Assembly: GCF_030285665.1 (NCBI RefSeq)
Contig: NZ_CP127295.1
Location: forward strand, 10,747,245-10,811,244
DNA from: Amycolatopsis mongoliensis
GTDB lineage: Bacteria > Actinomycetota > Actinomycetes > Mycobacteriales > Pseudonocardiaceae
Direction of reading: 5' to 3'
Length of the DNA: 64,000 nucleotides
Below are positions 49,865 to 58,179 of this stretch, in pieces. The notes under the pieces are model-generated. The model saw only the letters and a list, made by a program, of their open reading frames with translations. It searched no databases and was not told the origin of the DNA. The translations under genes were made by a program, and so were the position numbers. Every line of letters starts with the position of its first letter. Positions within the stretch are counted from its first letter, which is position 1.

Positions 49865-52177
49865 TCAGAGGAACATCGGGAACGGGTTGAGCCGCTCGTA
49901 CGGGGTCGGTGCGCCGAGCCGGCCCAGCCGGACCGGGACGTCGAAGAGCCGGCCCGGCGCGAACCGGGCCCAGAACGGGCGCAGCCCCGGCGCGAGCACC
50001 TTGGCCACCGGGATCCCGACGTCCGGGCGGGTCTGGTCGAGCACCAGCAGCTCCAGGCCGGCGCGGTCGAACACCCGGGTCAGCGCGTCGACGTCGTCCC
50101 GGACGTCGGCCCGGTTGACGAACCGGAAGTCGCCGGCGGCCCGCATCCGCTCGCCCGCCACGGGCCGCAGGTACGGCTGGTTCGCGACGGTGGCGCAGGC
50201 GAGCCAGCGCCGCGCGTCCGGGTCGTCGACGTCGGTTCCGGCGCTCCGCACGGCGGGCAGCATCTGGTTGAGCTCGGTCACCGCGCGGCGCACCGCGATC
50301 CGTGGGTCGAGGTGCGCGCCGAAGCCCATCATGATGTCCTCGTGCGGGCCGTCGATCCGCCGCGAAACCGCGACGGTCACCGGGATCCCCAGGTCCGACG
50401 TCACGTCGAGGACCCACATCTCGCGGCCGATCCCCGCGTAGCCGGTGGCCATCTCGTCCAGCCACGGGTCGGCGAAGGACGCGAGGTCGACGCCCGGCAC
50501 CGGCGTGCGGTTGTACCACCACAGCGCCACGGCGTCGCGTTCGACGAGTTCCAGCGCGCCCTGCAGGATCGCGTCCTCGAGGCTGCTGCCCGCCGCGGTG
50601 CCGTTCGAGTCGGCGCGTACCCCGCGGGCCGCGCTCTCGCGCGGGATCCCGTAGTACAGGTAGGACGTCGGCAGCAGACGGCGGTGCCCGGCCGGCGTCC
50701 ACACCGGCGTCCAGTCGACGACGGCGGCCGGGTCGAACGGCTCGGGGACGTGCTGGAAGGCGGCGTGCTCGGCGTTCCAGGCCGCGCGGCCGGCGTACTG
50801 CCGGTCGGCGAAGAGCATGCACGCGTTGGGGTGGACGGCTTCCTCGCCCAGCTCGTCGAAGGAGGCACGGATGCGCAGCTCGTCGCCCTGGAAGTTACCG
50901 GAGAACCGTTCCGCGGCCTCGCAGAGCGCGCTGACCTCGGCGTCGAGCGGGCTGACGCCCTTGCCGCCGTTTTCGCAGCGCAGCCCCGCGCGCAGAGCGG
51001 CCATCGCGGTGACACCGCGGGCGACGTTGGGCCCCGAGCGGTAGGCGTTGGCGAACCAGGGCGCGTCCGGGTCGCGCCGGATCTCCTTGATGATCCCGGT
51101 GACCGGGCTGACCAGGTGGCGGTGCCGCTCGAGCATCTGCGACGGCGTCGCCGTGCGGTGCCCGCCGCCCCCGGTGGTCGCCTTCTTGGCCGGCTGGAGC
51201 TCGACCGGGCGCACCGAACGCCACGTCACCAGCCACCGGTCGCCGCAGCGGGGACACTGCGGGCGGCGGTGCAGCTCGTGCAGCCGGCCCTGCAGGTCGA
51301 GCGTGTCGAGCGTCCACACGCACTGCTGGCCGTGGTGGCGGTACCCGGCCACCCACTTGGCCGCCTCCAGCGCGACGAGGTGCGCCGCGGCGGAGGTGAG
51401 CGGCGGCAGCGCCGGCATCGGGCGGCGCGCCGGGCCGGCGTGGCCCAGCTCCTCCTGCACGCACGCCTCGGCGTGCCGGTGGCCCCACAGCCGGTGGGTC
51501 AGGCAGTGCCAGCACGCCCCGTCCGGCTGCAGCACCGGGCCGATCCACACCTGCGCCCCGGACGGGCGGGCCAGCAGCCACGGCCGTCCGGCGCGGCGGT
51601 GCTCGGCGTCGATCCCGGCCAGCCGCGGGTCGAGGTAGTCGGCGCACAGCACGACCGACAGGTCGGCGGTGCCGGTGTCCGTGCGGACCACCTCGAGCCC
51701 CGCGCCGGCCAGCGCCCGCTCGACGGCGCCGGGGTCCACGCCGTCGGCGCTGTCGCCCACCGCGGTCAGCCGCACGGTGCCCCGCCGCGCGGCCACGACG
51801 TCGGCGTCGACCCCGCACGCGTCCCAGTAGGCCAGCGCGCGTTCGTCGCCCGGCAGCAGGTCGTCGGTGCCGGGGTTGCGCAACGTCACGAGCCCGGCGT
51901 CGACGAGCTGGGCCAGCAGCGCGGCGACCTCCTCCGGCGCCATCCCGCCGGGACGGCCGCGCAGCAGCCGGTCGAGGTCGTGGGTGCCGTCGAGCAACGC
52001 CGCGAGCGACTCGATCTTCGCGCCGCGCATCGCGATCACGCCCTGTTCGGAGAACAGGTACGCCCCCTTGCCCGCCCGGACCTCCGCGCGCAGGTGCCGC
52101 CGGAACGCCGGGGCGCGCGCCGGCACCGGGGCTTCCGTGGCGCCGCCGCCTTGCGCGTCCACCGCTGTCGTGCGCAT
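49865..52177 (-). CDS. Fused TOMM cyclodehydratase (leader-binding + YcaO)
   Basis: A 770-residue fusion. Residues 20-100 look like a leader-peptide recognition element (RAGKGAYLFSEQGVIAMRG, ALLAQLVDAGLVTL). An E1-like domain follows, with the zinc tetrathiolate pairs CWHC (near 226) and CPRC (near 306). The YcaO domain starts near 345, with ATP-binding CENGGKGVSPLDAEVSALCE and SSLEDAILQGALELVERDA. It ends in LNPFPMFL, a proline-containing tail needed for catalysis in the family. Such enzymes use ATP to cyclise Cys, Ser and Thr of a precursor peptide. ATG 52177 has AGGAGG just upstream. Neither protease nor transporter is encoded nearby. Confidence 0.93.
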   Translation of the reverse strand: MRTTAVDAQGGGATEAPVPARAPAFRRHLRAEVRAGKGAYLFSEQGVIAMRGAKIESLAALLDGTHDLDRLLRGRPGGMAPEEVAALLAQLVDAGLVTLRNPGTDDLLPGDERALAYWDACGVDADVVAARRGTVRLTAVGDSADGVDPGAVERALAGAGLEVVRTDTGTADLSVVLCADYLDPRLAGIDAEHRRAGRPWLLARPSGAQVWIGPVLQPDGACWHCLTHRLWGHRHAEACVQEELGHAGPARRPMPALPPLTSAAAHLVALEAAKWVAGYRHHGQQCVWTLDTLDLQGRLHELHRRPQCPRCGDRWLVTWRSVRPVELQPAKKATTGGGGHRTATPSQMLERHRHLVSPVTGIIKEIRRDPDAPWFANAYRSGPNVARGVTAMAALRAGLRCENGGKGVSPLDAEVSALCEAAERFSGNFQGDELRIRASFDELGEEAVHPNACMLFADRQYAGRAAWNAEHAAFQHVPEPFDPAAVVDWTPVWTPAGHRRLLPTSYLYYGIPRESAARGVRADSNGTAAGSSLEDAILQGALELVERDAVALWWYNRTPVPGVDLASFADPWLDEMATGYAGIGREMWVLDVTSDLGIPVTVAVSRRIDGPHEDIMMGFGAHLDPRIAVRRAVTELNQMLPAVRSAGTDVDDPDARRWLACATVANQPYLRPVAGERMRAAGDFRFVNRADVRDDVDALTRVFDRAGLELLVLDQTRPDVGIPVAKVLAPGLRPFWARFAPGRLFDVPVRLGRLGAPTPYERLNPFPMFL

Positions 52178-52474
52178 GGGCCCTCCTGCCGGTCTCGGGC
52201 TGGGCGGGACGAGAGAAGAAAATCCTGCTCCACGAGAGGTCTACTCAGCCAGTGCTCGAAGCACCGGCAAGTCATGCGAAACGCATGGTTTGACGTGGAA
52301 AACGCACAGGGCACCGGTGTGTCGTTCACTGGCCGCACGCGGCGGGGAACCGTCACCGTAGACAGCGACGCCCGTGGCGGCACGGTGCGTCCGGGGCACC
52401 GTAACCGAACTCGCGGTCCCGCGCGAACCCAGGCGGCGCCCGGTCTGGCACCCGAGACAAGTGAGGACCCGAGT
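52178..52474. promoter_or_regulatory. Divergent promoter region with paired RAACGCAY boxes
   Basis: Between the cyclodehydratase (minus) and the HxlR copy 2 (plus), the AACGCA core occurs at 52280 and 52301, 21 bp apart, in the contexts CATGCGAAACGCATGG and GTGGAAAACGCACAGG. A TAGACA hexamer at 52359 lies 58 nt after the second box. The same boxes occur near 35.5 kb and 45.1 kb, so this is a candidate shared operator for the TOMM operon and the regulator genes. Confidence 0.55.
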
Positions 52475-53170
52475 ATGCCTACCTCTGCTCGCACCTACGG
52501 ACAGTTCTGCGGCCTGGCCCGGGCGCTCGAGATCGTCGGCGAACGGTGGTCGCTGCTGGTCGTGCGTGACCTCATGCTCGGCCCGAAGCGGTTCACCGAC
52601 CTGCAGCACACGCTGCCCCGGATCCCGGTCAGCATCCTCACGTCCCGGCTGAACGAGCTCGAAGAGGCCGGGGTGATCCGCCGCCGGGTGCTGTCGCAGC
52701 TGGACGCCGGGGTCGTCTACGAGCTCACCGAGTACGGCGCCGAACTCGACCACGTCGTGCTCGACCTCGGCCTGTGGGGCGCCCGCTCGCTGACCTACCC
52801 GAAGCCGGACGAGACCTTGACCCTCGACATCGCGATCCTCTCGCTCTACACGACCTTCCGGGAGGAGGCCGCCGCGGGCGTGCACGTCAACTACGAGCTG
52901 CACCACCTCGGCGGCGAGATGATCGTGCACGCCCTGGTCGACGACGGCTCGCTCAAGGTGTCCGCCGGCGCGCTGCCCGCCGCCGACCTCGTGATCGAGC
53001 CGCGGGGCCCGGCGATGCTGGACCTGCTCAGGGGCAGCTTGTCCGCACAGGACGCCATCTCCAGCGGCAAGGTCCGCGTCGAGGGCGACCCGGCGCACCT
53101 CGAGCTGTTCAGCCGGCTCTTCCACATCCCGCCGGCGCCCGACCGCTCGACGGGGCTGTCCGTCCACTGA
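52475..53170 (+). CDS. HxlR-like winged-helix regulator with SCP2-like tail (copy 2)
   Basis: A 231-residue paralogue of 36607-37305 with the same order: HxlR winged helix (residues 1-95, LARALEIVGERWSLLVVRDL and SILTSRLNELEEAGVIRR) and an SCP2-like C-terminal domain (LVIEPRGPAMLDLLRGSLS, QDAISSGKVRVEGD). It diverges from the TOMM operon across a promoter with paired boxes. Family members sense small molecules or redox state; whether this one represses the TOMM genes is inference. The window's pathway-specific genes end here. Confidence 0.88.
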   Translation: MPTSARTYGQFCGLARALEIVGERWSLLVVRDLMLGPKRFTDLQHTLPRIPVSILTSRLNELEEAGVIRRRVLSQLDAGVVYELTEYGAELDHVVLDLGLWGARSLTYPKPDETLTLDIAILSLYTTFREEAAAGVHVNYELHHLGGEMIVHALVDDGSLKVSAGALPAADLVIEPRGPAMLDLLRGSLSAQDAISSGKVRVEGDPAHLELFSRLFHIPPAPDRSTGLSVH

Positions 53171-53308
53171 GCGTGGCTCCGCCCGGCGGTGCGCAATCCG
53201 CCGGGCGTCGTAACTTCTCTTGCGGGATCAGCAATCCGGAGTAACGGAAGCCGCTCCGGCAACGGCTATCGTCGACGCACATCGTCGTCTTGGTGAACTG
53301 GGGTCTGT

Positions 53309-53881
53309 ATGTCGACGTCCGAACTCGCCCGTCCGTCCGGGTTCCTCGGCGGGCTCAACAGCCGCTGGCACCACCGCGCGCTCGCCGTGTTCATGCTCAT
53401 CGTGATCGCCCACTGGGCCGAGCACATCGTGCAGGCGATCCAGATCTACGGGTTCGGCTGGCCGACCGCGAAGGCACGCGGCGTGCTCGGGATGCCCTTC
53501 CCGTGGCTGATCTCGCAGGAATGGCTGCACTACGGCTACGCGCTCGTGATGCTGGTGTTCCTGTGGATCCTGCGCCACGGCTTCGCCGGCCGGTCGCGGC
53601 AGTGGTGGAACCTCGCGCTGGCCATCCAGTTCTGGCACCACATCGAGCACCTGCTGCTGTTCATCCAGGCGCAGAGCGGCTGGCGGCTGGCCGGGCAGAA
53701 GGTGCCCACCAGCATCATCCAGCTGCTCGTTCCCCGGGTCGAACTGCACCTGTTCTACAACACGATCGTCACCATCCCGATGATCATCGCGGTCGTTCTG
53801 CACCGGCGCGCTTCGGCGGCCGAGCACGAGCTGACCGGCTGCGTCTGCGGGCTGCCGAAGCCCGCCCTCGCCGCGTCGTGA
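53309..53881 (+). CDS. Integral membrane protein, four to five helices, His-rich
   Basis: A 190-residue membrane protein I cannot name. About four hydrophobic helices (ALAVFMLIVIAHWAEHIV, HYGYALVMLVFLWIL, FYNTIVTIPMIIAVVL) carry many histidines: HWAEHIV near 37, and FWHHIEHLLLFI near 108. The C-terminal CVCGLP may add a metal site. A metal- or heme-binding role fits the neighbour: it overlaps the CopC/CopD gene by 4 nt (GTGA) and is its translational partner. ATG 53309 has a weak GGGG site. Confidence 0.7.
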   Translation: MSTSELARPSGFLGGLNSRWHHRALAVFMLIVIAHWAEHIVQAIQIYGFGWPTAKARGVLGMPFPWLISQEWLHYGYALVMLVFLWILRHGFAGRSRQWWNLALAIQFWHHIEHLLLFIQAQSGWRLAGQKVPTSIIQLLVPRVELHLFYNTIVTIPMIIAVVLHRRASAAEHELTGCVCGLPKPALAAS

Positions 53882-55206
53882 AGCGTGCGCTGGCCCTGCT
53901 GGCCTTGCTCCTCGGCTGGCTGGTGCTCGGCGCCACTCCGGCTTCGGCCCACGTCGAGATCGTCTCGTCGACCCCCGGGGACGGCGCCCGCCTGAGCGCG
54001 GCGCCGTCCCTGGTGTCGGTCACCCTGTCGGAGAACATCGGCATCCAGCCGGGCTCGATCAAGGTCGTCGACCTCGAAGGCCACCAGGTCGACGCCGGGC
54101 CGGTGTTCCAGCCCGGCGAGGTCGCCGAACAGCTCGCGGTGCGGCTGAAGCCGAACCTGCCGGACGCCGGCTACCTCGTCGAATACGCCTTCGTCTCGGC
54201 CGACTCCCACCCGGTGCGCGGAACGTTCGCGTTCGTCGTCGGCAGCGGACCGCTGGTGACCTCGGCCGGCGCCGTGTCCGCGGCCACCGGCACCGACCCG
54301 GGCGTCGACTTCGCGTCGACGGCCGCGCGCTGGCTGGCCTACCTCGGCGTCGTGCTGCTCGGCGGGCTGGCGTTCGTGCTCCTGTGCCGCCCCGCGGCCC
54401 GCACCGATCCCCGCGCCCGGCGGCTGCTGCACTGGGGCTGCGGCCTCGTCGCGACGGCCACCGTCGCGGCGTTCGTGCTGCAAGGCCCGTACGCGGCCGG
54501 GCGGAACCTCGAGGCCGTGTTCGACACCGGGCTGCTGGCGGACACGCTGCGCGTCGCGTACGGCAAGCTGCTCCTCCTCCGGCTGGCCGCCGTGGCCGCG
54601 CTGGCGGTGCTGCTGCCCCGCCTCCTGCGGCCCGGGCTGCCGGACCGGCTGCGGTCCCGCCACGAGAACGCGGCCATGGTGACCGGCTTCCTGGTGCTGC
54701 TGACGTTCTCGGCCACCGGCCACCCGGTCACCGACCCCATCATGTTCGTCTCGGTCTCGGCCGACCTCGTGCACTTCGGGGCCATCGCCGTCTGGGCGGG
54801 CGGACTGGCCCAGCTGGCCCTGGGCCTGTACCGCCCGGCGCCCGGCGAGGACCTCGCGCCCGTCGCGGCGCGCTTCTCGCGCCTCGCGGCGGGCGCGGTG
54901 ACCGCGATCGCGCTCAGCGGCGCCGTGCTGGCGCTGCGGATCATGCCGTCCCTGTCCACGCTCTGGACCACCCGGTTCGGCCTGCTGGTCCTGCTCAAGA
55001 TCGCCGGCTTCGCGTTGCTCCTGGCGGTGGCGAGCCGGTCACGCCGCGCGGTGCGCCGGGGCATGACCGGCCCGGCGGAGGGCGCGACGAAGACGGTGAC
55101 GGCGGACCTGCGCCGGCTGCGGCAGGCCGTGGCCGTGGAGGTGCTGCTCAGCGTCGTGGTGCTGGCGCTGGCGGCGATGCTGACGGTGACCCCACCAGGC
55201 GGCTGA
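53878..55206 (+). CDS. CopC/CopD fusion copper-transport protein
   Basis: A 442-residue protein. A signal peptide (residues 1-23, ends TPASA) exposes a mature N-terminal His in AHVEIVSSTPGDGA, the copper ligand of CopC, followed by DSHPVRGTFAFVV. From about residue 140 on, a CopD/YcnJ-type membrane domain with some eight helices follows (LLTFSATGHPVTDPIMFV, VHFGAIAVWAGGLAQL). Such fusions import or handle copper in actinobacteria. GTG 53878 overlaps the previous stop by 4 nt. It is followed by a nested hairpin. Confidence 0.9.
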   Translation: MKRALALLALLLGWLVLGATPASAHVEIVSSTPGDGARLSAAPSLVSVTLSENIGIQPGSIKVVDLEGHQVDAGPVFQPGEVAEQLAVRLKPNLPDAGYLVEYAFVSADSHPVRGTFAFVVGSGPLVTSAGAVSAATGTDPGVDFASTAARWLAYLGVVLLGGLAFVLLCRPAARTDPRARRLLHWGCGLVATATVAAFVLQGPYAAGRNLEAVFDTGLLADTLRVAYGKLLLLRLAAVAALAVLLPRLLRPGLPDRLRSRHENAAMVTGFLVLLTFSATGHPVTDPIMFVSVSADLVHFGAIAVWAGGLAQLALGLYRPAPGEDLAPVAARFSRLAAGAVTAIALSGAVLALRIMPSLSTLWTTRFGLLVLLKIAGFALLLAVASRSRRAVRRGMTGPAEGATKTVTADLRRLRQAVAVEVLLSVVVLALAAMLTVTPPGG

Positions 55207-55220
55207 GGCGCCCCCGCGGA

Positions 55221-55279
55221 AAGTCCGTGAATGGCACATCGAGGGACTTCAAGTCCGTGGATGTGCCATTCACGGACTT
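55221..55279. terminator. Nested perfect palindrome between convergent genes
   Basis: Arms 55221-55240 and 55260-55279 are exact 20-bp complements (AAGTCCGTGAATGGCACATC). The 19-nt loop carries its own palindrome (GGACTTCAAGTCC). It lies 14 bp after the CopC/CopD stop and 7 bp before the end of the convergent gene, so it likely terminates both. The AAGTCCGTG element also recurs within it. Confidence 0.8.
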
Positions 55280-55286
55280 CGGCCGG

Positions 55287-55958
55287 TCAGACCCCCGGTG
55301 AGCGCGGCGGGGTGAACGGCCCCCAGCTGAACGCGGGCAGCCAGGGCCCCGGCACCGCACTCCACTCCAGGCCCGCCAGCTGGGCGGGCGACCGCCGCCC
55401 GGCCAGCGCCCGGTACAGCTCGTGTGCCGGAGCCGTCAGCGTCGCCGTGGGCCGGCCCGCGCCCGCCGTCCTCTGGGAGCCACCCGTCGTGCGGAGGCGC
55501 AGGGCCGGCAGCCCGCGGCCCGCGATCGAGCCCGAGAACCCGCGGACCAGCACCTCGAAGCTCGGTGCCCAGGCCGCGTGCTCGGCCGGCGGCGGCGCCC
55601 CCAGCGCCGCGCGCAGGTCCAGCTCGTGGGTGTAGGCGTCCATCACCATGACCTCGCCGCTGCGGCCGCCCGCCTCCGCGAGGCGCCGGTCGAGGTCCTC
55701 GCCGACGTCGTCCCAGCGATCGAGCAGCTCCGGGACCGTCAGCGGCCCCGCCGGCGCCGGGGGGACCGTGCCGCCGTGGCGCTCGAGCACGCGCTCGGCG
55801 ATCCCGGTGAGGTGACCCAGCAGGTCGGTGACGGTCCACTCCGGACACGCCGGCACCGGGCGCCGGTGGACGCCGGCGCGGGACCCCAGCAGGGCGCGCA
55901 CGCCGCGCCGCACCTCCGGGTAGCCCACGAAGTCCGGGGCCGGCCGACTCGCTGTCAC
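55287..55958 (-). CDS. Mycothiol-dependent maleylpyruvate isomerase-family protein
   Basis: A 223-residue protein with the DinB-like N-terminal domain typical of this family: PACPEWTVTDLLGHLTGIAERV near residue 38 (metal-binding His), and VMVMDAYTHELDLRAAL near 105 with further histidine ligands. A C-terminal alpha/beta domain follows. True members open or isomerise substrates with mycothiol, but most are of unknown function. GTG 55958 is selected for the GAGGTGG upstream. No partner genes are near. Confidence 0.83.
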   Translation of the reverse strand: MTASRPAPDFVGYPEVRRGVRALLGSRAGVHRRPVPACPEWTVTDLLGHLTGIAERVLERHGGTVPPAPAGPLTVPELLDRWDDVGEDLDRRLAEAGGRSGEVMVMDAYTHELDLRAALGAPPPAEHAAWAPSFEVLVRGFSGSIAGRGLPALRLRTTGGSQRTAGAGRPTATLTAPAHELYRALAGRRSPAQLAGLEWSAVPGPWLPAFSWGPFTPPRSPGV

Positions 55959-56068
55959 GCGTCCCACCTCACCTGGCACGATCGGGGCTTCCGGCCCAGT
56001 ATGCCCAGGTGACGGGCACGGCGGTTCTCCCCGCGTGCCGACACCGCCGACCTCGGGAGGTAGTGATC

Positions 56069-56788
56069 TTGCCCACTCTGTGGTCCACGCCGGCGCAGTG
56101 GGACCTGCTACCGCCGGTGCTGCTCGCGCTGGTGCTCAGCGTCGCGATCGGCCTCGAGCGCGAAGCCGGCATGAAGGCCGCCGGGCTGCGGACGCACAGC
56201 CTGGTCGGGGTCGGCTCGGCGGTGTTCATGCTGGTGTCGAAGTACGGCTTCGCCGACCTGCTGAGCAGCGACCACGTCTCGCTGGACCCGTCGCGGATCG
56301 CCGCGCAGATCGTGTCCGGCATCGGCTTCATCGGCGGCGGGCTGATCTTCGTCCGCCGGGACGCCGTGCGCGGCCTGACGACGGCGGCGACGATCTGGCT
56401 CACCGCCGCGGTCGGCACGGCGTCCGGCGCCGGGCTGCCGGTCCTCGCCGTCGGCACGACGATCGCGCACTTCGTGGTGACCCGTGGCTTCCCACCGCTG
56501 CAGCGGTTCGTCGCGCGGCACCGCCGCGAGCCACCGGTCGTGCAACTGAGCTACCTCGACGGCCACGGCGTGCTGCGCGCCGCGCTCGCCGTCTGCACCG
56601 GGCGGGGCTGGAGCGTGCACCACGTCGACGTCGACCACGAGTCGCTTTCCGAAGAGGGACAACGGATCGCGGTCGTGACGCTGCGCCTCGACGGCCGCGG
56701 TGATCTCTACGACCTCGCCGCCGAACTCGCCGAACTGCCGGGCGTCCGGAGCACGTCCACCGGCCCCGGGGAACCGCTCGACGAATGA
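56069..56788 (+). CDS. MgtC/SapB-family membrane protein
   Basis: A 239-residue protein. Four hydrophobic helices in the first 130 residues contain the MgtC signatures LSVAIGLEREAGMKAAGLRTHSL near 25 and GIGFIGGGLIF near 92. A C-terminal ACT-like cytoplasmic domain follows (QLSYLDGHGVLRAAL). Family members in other bacteria affect Mg2+ homeostasis and F-ATPase; here the role is not known. Start TTG 56069 is chosen because GGGAGG is 8 nt upstream. Single-gene unit. Confidence 0.88.
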   Translation: MPTLWSTPAQWDLLPPVLLALVLSVAIGLEREAGMKAAGLRTHSLVGVGSAVFMLVSKYGFADLLSSDHVSLDPSRIAAQIVSGIGFIGGGLIFVRRDAVRGLTTAATIWLTAAVGTASGAGLPVLAVGTTIAHFVVTRGFPPLQRFVARHRREPPVVQLSYLDGHGVLRAALAVCTGRGWSVHHVDVDHESLSEEGQRIAVVTLRLDGRGDLYDLAAELAELPGVRSTSTGPGEPLDE

Positions 56789-56908
56789 TCAGCCGCCCGG
56801 GCAGCGCGCGGGGGCGGGTTTGCGGCACACTGGGGTGGACGCGGAATTCCCCGGCACCGCAAGGAAAACGTGCGGCCGAGGAGAAACCATCCAATTCGGA
56901 GGTGAGGC

Positions 56909-58138
56909 ATGGCCCCCGGCGGTGGCGAGGACGAGGCGCGGACGCAGCCCGGATTCGACCTGGCGTGGCGCGGTTTTCAGCGCGCGCAGGTCGCGGAGTA
57001 CGTCGCGTGGGCCGAGGCCGAGATGCGCAGACTCGCCGCCGAACGCGACTCCGCGCGCCACCGCGTGGCCGCGCTCGCCGAGGACAACCGTGAGCTCCGG
57101 GTGAAGATCGACCGGATCAGCCGCACCCCGATCGAGCCGGACGCGCTGCAGGAGCGCTCGCGCCGGATGATCGAGCTGACCCGCGAGGAAGCGGCCGAAA
57201 TCACCGCGCGGGCAACGGAAACGGCCGAACGCACCCGGCGCGAGGCCGAGCAGGAGGCCGTCCGGCTCACCGAGCGGGAACGCCGGCTGGTCGCCGAAGC
57301 CGAGGCCGAGGCCGAACGGCGGCGCGCCGAGCACGAGGAGTTCCTGCGCGCGGCCGAGCAGCGCCGCCGCGAGCTCGACGAGGCCGCCGCGCACCGCCGG
57401 GCCCAGCAGGAAGAGGACCACAGCCGCGCGATGACGATCCGCCGCGCCACCGCGATGCGCGAACTGGCCGAGCAGGAATCGGCTGCCCGCGCGAAGGCGG
57501 ATCAGCTGGTCGCCGAGGCGACCCGGCGCAGCGAGGCCCTGGTCAACAACGGGGACCGCAAGCTCGCGGCCGCCGAGGCCGAGGCCGAGAAGCTGGTGAC
57601 CGAGGCCACGAAACGCAGCGAAACGCTGGTCACGATGGCGGAGGCCAAGGCGGATCAGCTGGTCAGCACCGCCGAAGCCGAAGCCGAGAAGCAGGTCACG
57701 GCCGCGGAGGCCCAGGCGAAAAAGCTGGTCACCACCGCGGAGGCCAAGGCCGAGGACCTCGTCACCACTGCCGAAAACAAAACCCGGAAGCAGGTCGCGG
57801 CCGCCGACACCCGGGCGAAGAAGCTGGTCACCACCGCCGAGGCCAAGGCCAAGAAGCTCGTCACCACCGCCGAAGCCGAGGCCGAACGCCTCGTCACCGA
57901 AGCGACCCGGCGCGGCGAAGCCCTGGTCGAAGCGGCCGAACGCGAGGTCACCGCCCTCACCGAGGTCCGCGACAAGCTCCACTCGAGCCTCACCGGCTGC
58001 CGCTCCCTGCTGGCCGAAGCGGCCGTCGCCCTCGACGACCGGCCCGCGTCCTTCGATCCCGAGGCCACGCTGCCGATGTCGAAGAGAGTGCCCGTCCAGC
58101 GGCGCTCCCCGGCGGACCTCACCGACGCGGTGGGCTGA
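56909..58138 (+). CDS. DivIVA-like coiled-coil protein with 11-residue repeats
   Basis: A 409-residue protein. The N-terminus (FDLAWRGFQRAQVAEYVAWAE, residues 12-32) has the DivIVA membrane-targeting pattern. A long coiled coil extends to about residue 380. From about residue 197 to 350 it is built of hendecad repeats such as KKLVTTAEAKA and DQLVSTAEAEA, at least nine in a row. The tail is proline-rich. DivIVA proteins mark curved or polar membrane and organise cell-wall growth, and the hendecads resemble long actinobacterial polarity scaffolds such as Scy. ATG 56909 has GGAGG. Single gene. Confidence 0.82.
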   Translation: MAPGGGEDEARTQPGFDLAWRGFQRAQVAEYVAWAEAEMRRLAAERDSARHRVAALAEDNRELRVKIDRISRTPIEPDALQERSRRMIELTREEAAEITARATETAERTRREAEQEAVRLTERERRLVAEAEAEAERRRAEHEEFLRAAEQRRRELDEAAAHRRAQQEEDHSRAMTIRRATAMRELAEQESAARAKADQLVAEATRRSEALVNNGDRKLAAAEAEAEKLVTEATKRSETLVTMAEAKADQLVSTAEAEAEKQVTAAEAQAKKLVTTAEAKAEDLVTTAENKTRKQVAAADTRAKKLVTTAEAKAKKLVTTAEAEAERLVTEATRRGEALVEAAEREVTALTEVRDKLHSSLTGCRSLLAEAAVALDDRPASFDPEATLPMSKRVPVQRRSPADLTDAVG

Positions 58139-58179
58139 TCCCTTGCCCGCCGGGCGGGCAGCCCCCATGATCGGAAGCT

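Noticed and set aside
49865..52177. Thiopeptide or bottromycin-type cluster
   Set aside because: No pyridine-forming cycloaddition enzyme, dehydratase or radical methyltransferase is present; only cyclodehydratase and SagB are found.
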